Of a stretch of DNA of 64,000 bases, positions 36,426 to 46,905 are shown in pieces. Position 1 is the first letter of the stretch; every line of letters begins with the position of its first letter. Source of the DNA: Brassica napus (Eukaryota; Streptophyta; Magnoliopsida; Brassicales; Brassicaceae); assembly GCF_020379485.1 (NCBI RefSeq), contig NC_063437.1, positions 15,153,726 through 15,217,725 on the forward strand. Reading direction: 5' to 3'. The notes beneath the pieces are model-generated. The model was not told the DNA's origin. It searched no databases and was given only the letters and a program-made list of their open reading frames with translations. The position numbers were made by a program, and so were the translations under genes.

Positions 36426-37440
36426 TTACAGTCTCAGACCCGCATCGTGGAGCATAGTTGATGAATTTTACGGTCCGTGTTTCATATGTGAAATCTAATT
36501 CCTACACTGATCCATTCATCAGCCTATAAAATCTTAATAAGAATTAACATTCTTATTTGGTTTAAAGTAATTTGTCTGTTTCCAAAAGCAAAATTCAAAC
36601 CTAAACGCAAAAGATTGAATTTAAATCATAAGTTTCTTCATTTATAAAAGGATTTGATGGTTAAACATCTCAGTGATATTTGATTTGACAGTACTTTTGT
36701 TTCGCAATCTTGCGTCACAATTTATTTTATTTTATTTTGAAAGGTTAATAGTAATACCAGACTTATTACCAGTCTCTCGATGACTCGATCAATTTTATAT
36801 ATTGCTCTTAATAGATAACGTAATTGGTGGGGAAATTAAGGAGAGGAGAAGGGTATATATCATTGGTTTGGAGTGAGTGTGAAGCTTCACACCAAATCCA
36901 ATTTATTTATATTTTCTAATGTGTTATAATATACTCTCCAGAAGAAAAGTCTGAACATTTCAGTTTCACCTTCCTTTTTGCTTTTGATTTAAGTCAATTA
37001 TTATTTGTCCATAGAATTCCATAATGTCTCCCTTTACTTTATTATTTTCTGTGTTGGCTGTTTAACTTTCATTGTTTTTTTATGGTGTAAAGTTTGCTTT
37101 CATATCATTATTAGTAGCCTCGTATGAGGAAACCCATATATTAAGCAACATCATAAGAGTATTTTCTCATGTATCTTGTGTTTAAATATATAAATAATGA
37201 TATAATTAAGAAAATATGGAATTAGGAAGAACAGAACAGAAGACACTGACCAACTAGAAGTTTGGTGTCAGGCACCAACCATATTTAGACTAACAAAGAA
37301 TAAAAACCTCATCTCTCTTTTGCATATCCATTCCTCATCACATTCACAAAGCTTCTCTTTCTCCCATCAGCATATAATTTTCTCTTCCTCTCTTCTCGTC
37401 TGATAGATTTGAAGGGTAGCAAGGAGAAATAGAGAGGCAA
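36426..37440. other. Upstream region of the UXT1-like gene
   Basis: No other gene is visible. The last 130 bp (from about 37310) are rich in CTCTCTTTT/TTCTCCC strings, a pyrimidine-rich plant leader that probably marks the 5' UTR. Confidence 0.4.
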
Positions 37441-39124
37441 ATGGGAGAGATGAAGAGTATGCAAATGGGTGTGATTGGAGCCTTATTTCTATCTGTAGCA
37501 TCTTCTGTCTCCATTGTCATTTGCAACAAAGCTTTGATGACCAATCTTGGCTTCCCTTTTGGTATTTTACCTTTTATAAATATGGATCAATTGAATCATT
37601 CAATTAACGTGACAACATATGTTGTAAATATTATCCTTATCAGAACTGATTATTCGTATCAAGAATTGATCTGTTTTTTGTAATATTTTTTTCTTTCAGC
37701 AACGACACTAACAAGTTGGCATTTGATGGTAACATATTGCACACTTCATGTGGCATATAAACTAAGTTTCTTTGAAAATAAACCAATAGACACAAAGACT
37801 GTTGTTCTCTTTGGCCTCCTCAATGGCATCTCCATTGGTCTTCTGAATCTCAGCCTCGGCTTCAATTCCATCGGCTTCTATCAAGTATATTTATATGTCC
37901 AATAAATTGTATAATCATCATCATGTGACATTTATACGATTGACCAGCTTTTATGTTTTTGTCCTTGAATTACGGCAGATGACCAAACTTGCTATCATTC
38001 CATTCACTGTACTATTGGAAACTCTCTTCCTCAACAAGAAGTTCAGGTGAACCTTTTCTTATTTACTTTTAGTTATTCATGATTATTAAATAACACATAT
38101 ATCACATCCCTCACATGTTGGCATATTTGATTTTGCAGTCGGAAGATAAAATTCTCATTATTTTTGCTATTGGTTGGGGTTGGAATAGCATCAATCACAG
38201 ATCTTCAGCTCAATTTTGTTGGTTCTGTTCTCTCTCTCCTTGCCATCGCAACAACTTGCGTCGGCCAAATTGTATGTTTTAATTCAGCTTTTTCATAAAA
38301 AAAAGTCAATATATAATGATTTACTCCATATATTAATGTATATTTTGTATGTTTGGCGAAGCTAACAAACACGATCCAAAAGAGACTGAACGTGACATCA
38401 ACGCAACTCCTTTACCAATCGGCCCCGTTTCAAGCCGCTATACTATTTGTCTCGGGTCCCTTTGTCGACAAATACCTCACTCGCCTCAACGTCTTCTCCT
38501 TCCATTACTCTCCTATCGTTGTGGTAATGTTACATCATTATATTCATTTCCTTCATTTTCAGTTGGCATTATAAATAAAATTAATATGGTTGTTTGTGGT
38601 TGATTGGTTCGCCCTAGATAGAATAAGTTTGTGAAACTTGACAATGGTCAATCTTGTTTGTATCCATGCAGGGGTTCATAACGCTATCGTGTTTAATAGC
38701 GGTTTCCGTTAACTTCAGCACGTTTTTAGTGATCGGAAAGACATCTCCGGTGACGTACCAAGTCTTGGGACATCTCAAAACGTGTTTGGTGCTTGCTTTT
38801 GGTTACACTCTCCTCCACGATCCATTCACTCCTCGTAACATCGCAGGAATCCTAATCGCGGTCCTTGGCATGCTTCTCTACTCCTACTTCTGCTCCGTTG
38901 CTTCTAAATCAAAACAAGGCTCCTCCGAGTCCTCTTTTATTGTACGTCATCACAGTATCACACCAACAAAGTAAAAAAAAATGAAGAGTGTTGGTTTTGT
39001 TAATTAATTTTTTTTGGTTTTGTTCCTTTTTTAACAGGGGAAAGACAGGGATACAACGCCGCTTTTGAGCCAAGAAAAAGAGAACCATGAAGCCAAGAAA
39101 TTAGACAAGCATTCTCCAGTATAA
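37441..39124 (+). CDS. UXT1: UDP-xylose transporter, UXT1-like (nucleotide-sugar transporter)
   Basis: Seven exons join in frame: 37441-37561, 37700-37884, 37979-38046, 38139-38271, 38362-38523, 38672-38941 and 39038-39124. They give 341 aa, the usual size for the family. The protein is a multi-pass drug/metabolite-superfamily member of about ten membrane spans. It begins MGEMKSMQMGVIGALFLSV, with SSVSIVICNKALMTNLGFPF and TSWHLMVTYCTLHVA. The middle has SIGFYQMTKLAIIPFTVLLE, and the C-terminal half KTSPVTYQVLGHLKTCLVLA. It ends in a soluble lysine-rich tail (KKLDKHSPV). These are hallmarks of the plant TPT/NST (KT/KD-related) group. Its orthologue moves UDP-xylose into the Golgi lumen for hemicellulose synthesis. 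Assignment to UXT1 (At2g28315) rests on sequence recall plus its place after the DUF707 gene. All splice sites are canonical and no damage is seen. Confidence 0.92.
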
Positions 39125-40385
39125 TTGATTACACCATAAAATAAAAAGTACAAGTTCTCTTTCTTTCTTTATGGTCTCCTTCTATAATTCTGATTTTTCA
39201 ATTCATTGATAAAGGTTTTGTAATTGAGAAAAAAACTGAAACAACCAATGGGCCTTTTTCTCGTACTTTTTGGGTTTTGTTAAACATTTACACCTATTCT
39301 CTCTATCTTTTGAATATAATACAAGGATATATACACATTTATGGTTATTCTCCACTAAACCCTCAATTTCGTGTTCATTTTAATAAGTTTTTGGGTACTG
39401 AAGATTAATATGAAAATGTACCTGATGTACTTATAGTAAAAGAATCTTATAAAAATATGTCAACCTCTTATTCCTATGAATTACAAAATCAATTTGATTT
39501 TAAAGTACACTTTTATTTATTTGATATGAAAAGATATTCTAGATTTGAAGTCATCAAATATGAAATATACTCTTTATTTGAAGCCTCGTTCGGAAACTCG
39601 CTAAGCGTGCTTCACGTACAAACCTAGCGATTTATTGAAAACAAGGAAAAAATCGTGGAGTACGCAGAAAATAATTTTTTATACATACACATTTTATAAA
39701 TATAATAAAAAAAGTTGTATAATACAAGTTTATGAAGAATACTAAAAGTCATAGATTTATAAATACATACCAATTAGATCACAAAATATAATCGTACTTC
39801 TTTTACTTCACAACCATTACAAATAGTTTAATATATTTTAACTATATTTATCTTTAAACTATCAAAACTAAAATTAAATAAATTTTACTATAATTTACGT
39901 AATATAATTTTTAATATAAAATAATACATGCAAAACATATTAATTAAGTGTAAGAAAAAATATAATTATAATTAATTGTATAATTGGGTCTTATGGTTGA
40001 TTGGACTTGTGATAAATAAAGAAATAAATAAAATAACGTGGTTTTCTTCTTCGTTTGCTAATCATCCAACCCAGCCATAGAAAAAGTCTGAAATCACCAC
40101 CAATTACACGTCGGGTTATCCACTTCCACGGTCCAGGCGGACACAAAATTGGACCACCGCGTAAGATCATCCATCTGCATGAACTCGCCATGCTCCATCT
40201 CCGATTCCCGTTTTCTCTCGGCCACGTAATCAGTGATGTGGCCGATTTTTAGAACAAAGTTTTTAAAGTAATGGATAATTGGATATGTAACACCACAAAA
40301 GTTGGAAATTAGTGAAATATTTTTAAATAAAAGAGATAAATTGATTTTTATTATTTTAATTTTAAACTGATCAAAGTAGATATAT
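39125..40385. other. UXT1 3' region and spacer
   Basis: 3' UTR followed by AT-rich spacer. A GC-richer patch at about 40040-40250 contains short frames on both strands (65-66 aa) without recognised motifs and could be a gene remnant. The genes expected here from Arabidopsis (At2g28320 and At2g28330) were not found. Confidence 0.4.
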
Positions 40386-40765
40386 GTGTATTTTCTTTAC
40401 GCCTTTACATCGTCTGGTGTTGTCTACGTCGTTAATCTCTCAAATGCGTCGGCCTATAAGTTTGGATCAGTCTTCCATTTGATCCATGTGGTCGTGGATG
40501 TTCGACCTTACTTAAACGAAGCTCAGGTTACCAGTGTCACCGCATCGCTTGACTTCATTTTTCTTGGGAGATCTGATGGTTGTCTCTTGCTTCCAATTTT
40601 TTATGTCTCCTCAGGAACCATCATCAGGTAGATTGATTAGTCTCTCAACTTGATCATGTTTCTTCACTTCTCTTATCATCATCATTTGCCTTGTAGGTTT
40701 TAACCAGGAGTTGTGTGATGATGAAGGGTTTTTACGTCGATGGGGATTTGTAAGGCAAGCAGTTA
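40386..40765 (+). pseudogene. Fragment resembling nucleoporin NUP160
   Basis: One plus frame gives YAFTSSGVVYVVNLSNASAY, then VRPYLNEAQVTSVTASLDF and FLGRSDGCL. After a stop and frame change, FNQELCDDEGFLRRWGFVR follows at about 40700-40760. As I recall it, this order of blocks matches the N-terminal beta-propeller part of plant NUP160 (SAR1), where an LGRSDG element is followed by an ELRDD..RLWGFV element. The fragment lacks the rest of that very large protein and is interrupted, so it is a relic. The Arabidopsis gene lies on another chromosome, so this would be a transposed or captured piece. The identity needs a search. Confidence 0.45.
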
Positions 40766-42589
40766 TTAGAAAACAATTTTATCTTTTACTTTTTGTTCAT
40801 ATATATACTTAGAAGAAAGAAATAAAGTACTCTTTCTTTTATAATGCGCAATATAGAGGGGCATATGTTGCAGTCATGACAGATTTATCTATATCAGAAT
40901 TTCATGTAATATAGCTGTCGATAACTGTGAGAGTATTATTTGTCAGTGATCATTTTAAATTTGTTTGATCATCCATCATATAGTGATACCCACATCATTC
41001 CAATGGTTTTCTTGTTTAGAATTCAACGCGATTACAGTGTTTTTCATACGCTTTACTTTCTCTACATCATGCATATCGCAATATTCCATTGCAAGGGATA
41101 CATTAATTATGACCTTCTATGTTGAATTTGAATCTTCCCAACTTTTTTTGAATTGCATATCCTTATTCCTTACTTTTGCAGCGAGAATTGCGGGATATCA
41201 TATATACATTCGACACAATCTTGATTTTAAAGGCCAATGAATTGATATCTCCAATGTTGGCCCATAAATCTAGTAACAAGTAAGTTCGAGAAGCTGATTT
41301 GGTTGATATATTTTGGAATTACTATATTCTAGTTAGGCTTAGTATTTGGTTGTCAAAATAGCAGGCTTAGCTAGAAAGGTTTTAGTATCTAGATTGCAGA
41401 GGAAATTACTATTCAGTATAAGATTAAATTTCCTCTGTTTACTTTGTTATTTCGAAAAAAAAATTGCAAGTTTTGTACAAACTACTAACAAAAACGAAAT
41501 TTAAAAGTTTTGCAAAACACTATCATCTTAATCATTAAAGTTAGAAAGTAATAAAATTATATTTACATGATCGATTATCAAAACATTATCTTCATAGATT
41601 TTGCATCTGAAAATAAGATTAGAAACTCTTTATATAAAAAAAAATCTTTTGGAAAAAACATTTTTCACATCTAAAGAGTTAAGCCACCCAACGAGATATC
41701 CATAATCAATTAAATATGCAAAGTAACCTAGTTTGATAAATACTGATGTTGATCCAAAAATATCAGTTTACCTATATAAATTAGATAATTTCTAAAAATT
41801 CATTCAACATATAAATATCCAAATAAACGAATTCTATTTTTATTAAGATTTCTAAGGATATTATGAATATGATATAATATCTTATATATGAAAAACGTTT
41901 AATGATATTACATCAGTTTTTGTCACAAATAAAAATATACAGTTTATTATTTAGTTTAAACTATTTAATTCAAAGTTAACCATTTAAATTTATCAAAACC
42001 GTAAACATAAAATAAAATTTATTGAAACATAAACATAAATTAAAAAAAGAAATTTATAAATTATTTGTTTAATATAGAGTTTGAATTGACTGTCTCCAAT
42101 TAATATATGTCCATATTACCTGCAACCTTGTAAAATTACAAAAGTTATTTCCTTTCTTTCTTCTTATTATTGTCAATTTTGGTCAGAAGTTACCATGAGT
42201 AAAATAAAAATGAAAAGTGTAAAATTCAAAACTTTTTTACCCAAAAAAAAAAGTAAAAAGAAAACCTACTGAAAACTCCGGTATGCATGACCGTATATTA
42301 ACTCTTCTCTCTCCCTCCCTTCACTCGTTTCTCAGTTCTGTAATCCCTAAACCCCCAAATTCAAACAACTTTAGATTCTCTCTCTCCCTCTCTCTCTCTC
42401 TGCTTGGGGAATGCGTTCTGTGTAGTCAGCAGCTGTAACGCAAGGTTCGTGTCTCTCTCTCTCACTCACTCTTTCGTCAAGGTGGAAGCTTTTCTCCTTT
42501 TATGTTCCGTTCTTGAAACGTTGAGAGACAAAAAAATGTAACAAAACCATGTTTAATCAATCGTCTTTGATTGTTATGTTACTGTGTGC
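40766..42589. other. Spacer and GATA gene leader
   Basis: Mostly AT-rich with no gene. The right part (about 42300-42590) contains CT-rich leader sequence (CTCTCTCTCTCTGC near 42390) and a probable 5' UTR intron from about 42445 (CGCAAG then GTTCGTGT) to 42590 (TGTGTGCAG). Confidence 0.4.
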
Positions 42590-42604
42590 AGTGGGTGTGG
42601 ACAA

Positions 42605-43820
42605 ATGAATAACGGCGGTTCGTGGTTACCTGAAGAGGAAGAGGAGTTAAAGGGTCTGTCGGAAAACTTCTTTGATGATCTCATAACTCTGCCTCTTGAA
42701 GAGGACATGGAAACGGGCGATGATGATGAGGAAGGAGATTGGGATGCCAAGTTTGAAAACCTCGTGCCTCCTCCCTTGGATCTGCTCACCAGCTTGTCCT
42801 CTGAGTTCACTCACGCTCCACGTGCTGGACTCCTCAGGAACCCTCTGCCCACTTTGGTCAGTTTACACCCTTGAGTGTGTGAAGTGTCTTTGGTCTTTGA
42901 TTTTACTTTTCTTTCTTGAGTCAGATGTTCATAGATAAGCATAGTTGCCAACTCAGCACCTGGACCTGGTGTGTATATGTAACAAGTGGTGATAAGTTAC
43001 TATGGTAGTTTAGTTCATTGTCAACCTTATATGAAATCATTCTCGTGCTTGTTGGTTTTTGTATGCGCTAACCTATGGGCTCTACTGAGTTGATAAGTGA
43101 TTGAAGTTCATTCTGAAGAACTCTTCTATGTTCCATTAATTGACAGAATATATATAAGATCCTTTTTTGTAAGGAGAGTACTGATCAAGATCATGTCTTC
43201 ACGTTTTGGTTGAGTTGAATATGCTTTTTCTGATTATGAGTTTTTAACTTAAATGTCTGCAGAAGCAGTCGAGTTCTTCAGAAGTCTCTTCTAGCTCCCT
43301 TCCTGATGTCAAACTCTCAACTCTATTCCAGTCTTCAAGCGCACTCTCAGTTGCAGCCAATGGTTCCGTCTCGTTCCCCGTGAAAGGCACCAGAAGCAAC
43401 CTCCGCAAACGCCCCACACCGCCCACATTCAGGTCCCTCAAGTCATTTGCATCAGAGATGGTTCAGCAGTTTGCTCCTGATGATCCAGACTCCGAAACTT
43501 ACCTCCCTTTTGCCAAGAAGAAACGCCAGAGGAAGAACAAGGACCAGTCATCAGTCTCTGACAGTCCAGAACAGTTCAACGCAGATGGAACAATCCGCAT
43601 GTGCACTCACTGCGAGACAACCAAGACACCACAGTGGAGGGAAGGTCCATGTGGGCCTAAAACGCTATGCAATGCCTGTGGAGTCCGGTTCAGGTCAGGC
43701 CGTCTTCTTCCGGAGTACCGTCCATCGTCAAGCCCGAGCTTCATCCCAAGCTTGCATTCTAATTCTCACAGGAAGATCATAGAGATGAGAAGGAAAGATC
43801 AAGACTTGCAACCGGGATGA
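42605..43820 (+). CDS. GATA13: GATA-type zinc-finger transcription factor, GATA13-like
   Basis: Two coding exons (42605-42856 and 43263-43820) give 269 aa. I chose the ATG at 42605 because a splice acceptor (GTGTGCAG) ends at 42590, so an upstream in-frame ATG at 42584 would lie in the leader intron. The N-terminus is acidic ([20 protein letters not shown]), the activation-like region of class A plant GATA factors. The middle is serine-rich. A basic patch KKKRQRKNK, probably nuclear-targeting, precedes the zinc finger [20 protein letters not shown], then [20 protein letters not shown]. That is CX2C-X18-CX2C, with the conserved tail [13 protein letters not shown]. Such proteins bind WGATAR promoter sites. 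Position between UXT1 and the SAPS gene fits At2g28340 (GATA13). A broken tandem duplicate lies 1.6 kb downstream. Confidence 0.9.
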
Positions 43821-44630
43821 CCCCTTTACTGTTAGAGATTATATGGAGAGATGTATTCAATATAGTTTTTGAGAGGATTTCAAGTAACTTTGATTTTCAA
43901 AAGAGCTTAGATGATTTTAGGTGCATTAGGAAGTTGTTATGATCTCTCTTATTAAAACATTTTAGAATCTAATCTAAAATGATTTAGATTTTCATATTTT
44001 AACTCAACTTAAAAACTCTACTAAATCATTTTAAATTCATCATAAATCTCTTTAATTTTTTTTTGAGCAAAAAAATCTCTTTAAATTATTATTTAAAACT
44101 TTATAATATATATATATATATATATAATTGATGATTTTTTTTTTTTTTTTTTGCAATCAAGGTATCCAAACAAATTGGTAATAACTAAGTGAAAAATATG
44201 AGTTTTCAGAAAAAGTAAAACACAAACACGTAGGGATCTAGGTTGCATAGAAACTTCGTTAAAGATTTATTTCATGTTTGTGAAACGTTTTCAAATCAGA
44301 ATCTTTTGAAAATGCGTGGCAAGGCATTGAAGTCACTTTTCTTAAGAAACCTCATTTTGGAAATGCGTGTTTCCATTTTAGAATGACTATTTGTCATTTG
44401 ATTACTAACGATAGCTTATTTCTATTTTCTTATACTTACCATAAAATGACTACTTAGTTTAGGTTTTATTTTCGAATAATAGAATGACTGATGTAAAAAC
44501 AGTCATTGAAATAAAAGTCTATATGACATGTTTATATGAAGATCCGATATTAGAACGAAGTGATCAAATTTGGACAAGTTTTACTGATTTTACAATATCC
44601 AAAAATTGACTATGATTCATGATCAGAATT
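43821..44630. other. GATA13 3' region and spacer
   Basis: 3' UTR, then AT-rich spacer with a TA run at about 44104-44127 and a poly(T) run at 44137-44154. A micro-insertion lies at 44044-44084 (see findings). Confidence 0.4.
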
Positions 44631-44703
44631 TCATTGAAATAACAGGACACCATGTAAAAGAAGGGATCAACATGCACATTTAGCAGCTTCATTTAGATAA
44701 CAG

Positions 44704-44947
44704 GACATCTAAAAGTTTGTTTTGTTGAACTCAGCCATGGTTTGTGTTTGAACCTTCGCTCCTGCAACTTCTTAATATAATAGTTTTTTGATTAAAAAAA
44801 AGGTACTAAGATGAATCATTTTCTTACAGAAAAGTGGACCATAGTTCATTATCAGAGATTTTTCATTGAGATGGACATCTAGAAATCTGTTTTGTTGAAT
44901 TCAGCCATGGTTTCTGTTTGAACCTTGGCTCTTGCAACTTCTTAATA
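44704..44947. repeat. Tandem duplication of about 170 bp
   Basis: The string GACATCTAAAAGTTTGTTTT through CTTCTTAAT at 44704-44776 recurs, diverged, at 44874-44947. The preceding ATGAATCATTTTCTTA/AGTGGACCATAG module recurs near 44812, 44955 and again at 59700. It appears to be a local repeat family between the two GATA copies. Confidence 0.65.
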
Positions 44948-45088
44948 GTGGGATGATATGAATCTTCTTTTAGAAAAATGGATCATAGTGGGATGTTTCC
45001 TGCTCAGCAAATCAGATTTGTAAAAGATTTTTTTTCCCTCTCCTTTTATAAATGTCAACACTCAACAACATGCTTTACATTAGTAAAT

Positions 45089-45210
45089 CATATTTATGTG
45101 CATCATTTACATACTTCTTTATGGAGATTGTGTATGCATATTTATGTGCATCATTTACATACTTCTTTATGGAGATTGTGTATGCATATTTATGTGCATC
45201 ATTTACATAC
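45089..45210. repeat. 48-bp minisatellite, 2.5 copies
   Basis: Units starting CATATTTATGTGCATCATTT are at 45089, 45137 and 45185 with an exact 48-bp period and near-perfect identity. The third copy stops after 26 bp. A reading frame through them repeats because 48 is a multiple of three. It is not a gene. Confidence 0.9.
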
Positions 45211-45410
45211 GTAAAATAATCATTTGCAGGAGGATATAATAATTAGGTAATGCAAGAGATTATTCGTTTTCAGTCGGGTAGATTTTTATACCACCTTAGG
45301 TTATAAGGGTTTGAAACACAATCCATGTTTTCTTACCCAGTTAGGAAAGAACCTGTAGTGCAGTGGAGAGTGTATATGATAAGGTTCTGATCGTAAATGA
45401 GGAAAGCATG

Positions 45411-46262
45411 GTGAAGTGTCTTAGGTCTTTCAGTTTAGCTTTTCTTTCTTGAGTCAGATGTCAATTGACAAGAATATTTTCCAGCTCAGCACCTGGTGTG
45501 TACTGTGTACATTTAAGAAGTGGTGATAAGTTACTATGGTAGTTTAGTGTATGTATCAGTCGTTCATTGTCAATCTGATATGAAATCATTGACAAATGAG
45601 TTGATAAGTGGTTGAAGTTCATCCTGAAGAGCTCTTCTATGTTCCACAATTCTCAGAATATATATAAGATCCTGTTTGTAAAGAGAGTACTGATCAAGAT
45701 CATGTCTTCACATTTTTGGTTGCATTGAATATGTTTCTGATTATGACTTTTAACTTAATGCGTGCAGAAGCAGTCGAGTTCTTTAGAAGTCTCGTCCACC
45801 ATCGATAGCTCCCTTCCTGATGTCAAAGTCTCAACACTATTCCAGTCCTCAAGCGCAGTCTCAGCCGCCAACGGTTCTGTCTCGTTCCAAACCCCAAACA
45901 GAGCTTTCCCCGTGAAAGGCACCAGAAGCAACCTCCACATTCAGATCCCTCAAGTCATTTGCATCAGAGATGGTCCAGCAGTTTGCTCCTGATCATTCAG
46001 ACTCCAAAACTTAGCACCTCCCTTCTCAGAACGCCCCCAAGAAGAAACGCCAGATGAAGAACAAGAACCAAGTGTCTGACAGTCCAGACTCATTTAACGC
46101 AGATGGGACAATCCGCATGTGCACTCATTGCGAGACGACCAAGACACCACAGTGGAGATTATATGGAGAGATGTATTCAATATAGTATTTGAGGATTTGA
46201 AGTAATTTGATTTTAAAGAGCTTAGATGATTTTAGGTGAATTAGGGAGTTATGATTTTAATT
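45411..46262 (+). pseudogene. Broken tandem copy of the GATA13-like gene
   Basis: This block is homologous to 42879-43930: the GATA intron, second exon and 3' flank. The copied exon starts at about 45769 with KQSSSLEVSSTIDSSLPDVK and [19 protein letters not shown], then loses frame after VKGTRSNLH. Exon 1 is missing. The zinc finger starts correctly ([13 protein letters not shown] at about 46120-46158) but jumps directly into sequence equal to the parent's 3' UTR (ATTATATGGAGAGATGTATT). The second zinc-binding CNAC pair and the C-terminus are therefore deleted. Short GGAG/AGAG microhomology sits at that junction. With no start exon, a frameshift and half a zinc finger, it cannot encode a GATA factor. 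Confidence 0.9.
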
Positions 46263-46905
46263 AGAACTATATTTTGAGAAATTATATAAAATGACTTTAA
46301 ACAATCATGAAATAACTAGACTGACTCATATAAGTTTGAAATGACTAGAATAACTTTTTGAAACATGAAAATGTACCTTTTTAAATGTGATTTCTTTAAA
46401 TGCATGAACGAACTTAGATTAGCAAAATAATCTTAGCCGACAAGACTTGATTGGTAGGAGTTTGGTGAGCCTATCAAATATGATCTTATTGCATGTTTGG
46501 GATCTGATATTTACCGGAAGTAAAACTCTATGACTCCAAAGACACATTGGCTATTGTTGATATCATACAAAGGTGTTACTAAATGAGATAGGCCAGTCCA
46601 GTCGAGTGCAAAACCAAGTAGCTGCAACGTTTTCTCTTAGTGCTTTGATCAACAACAATGTCTCTGGTGCGTAGCAACCTTGATTGTTACGTACTCCGAA
46701 GTTTTTGTTCAGCCTTGTTTTAATTATATAAACAAATCTTTGTAGTGTTTCAGACCGTTTTCAGACAAAGTAATACAGTAAACAGACCAAATCATGTAGA
46801 ACACCCAAAGATAAACGACCAGGAGGATCAACAAAAGCTAATTCTAACGATTAAATATGTTGATAAAATATGTTGTAGGTCTTGATTTGGTTCATAAAGA
46901 TTATT
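46263..46905. other. Spacer between the GATA pseudogene and the RLP pseudogene
   Basis: No gene. Contains the 3' flank of the RLP gene on its right side. Confidence 0.35.

Noticed and set aside
42584..42604. Earlier in-frame ATG for the GATA factor at 42584
   Set aside because: It lies across a TGTGTGCAG splice acceptor ending at 42590, so it would be in the leader intron.
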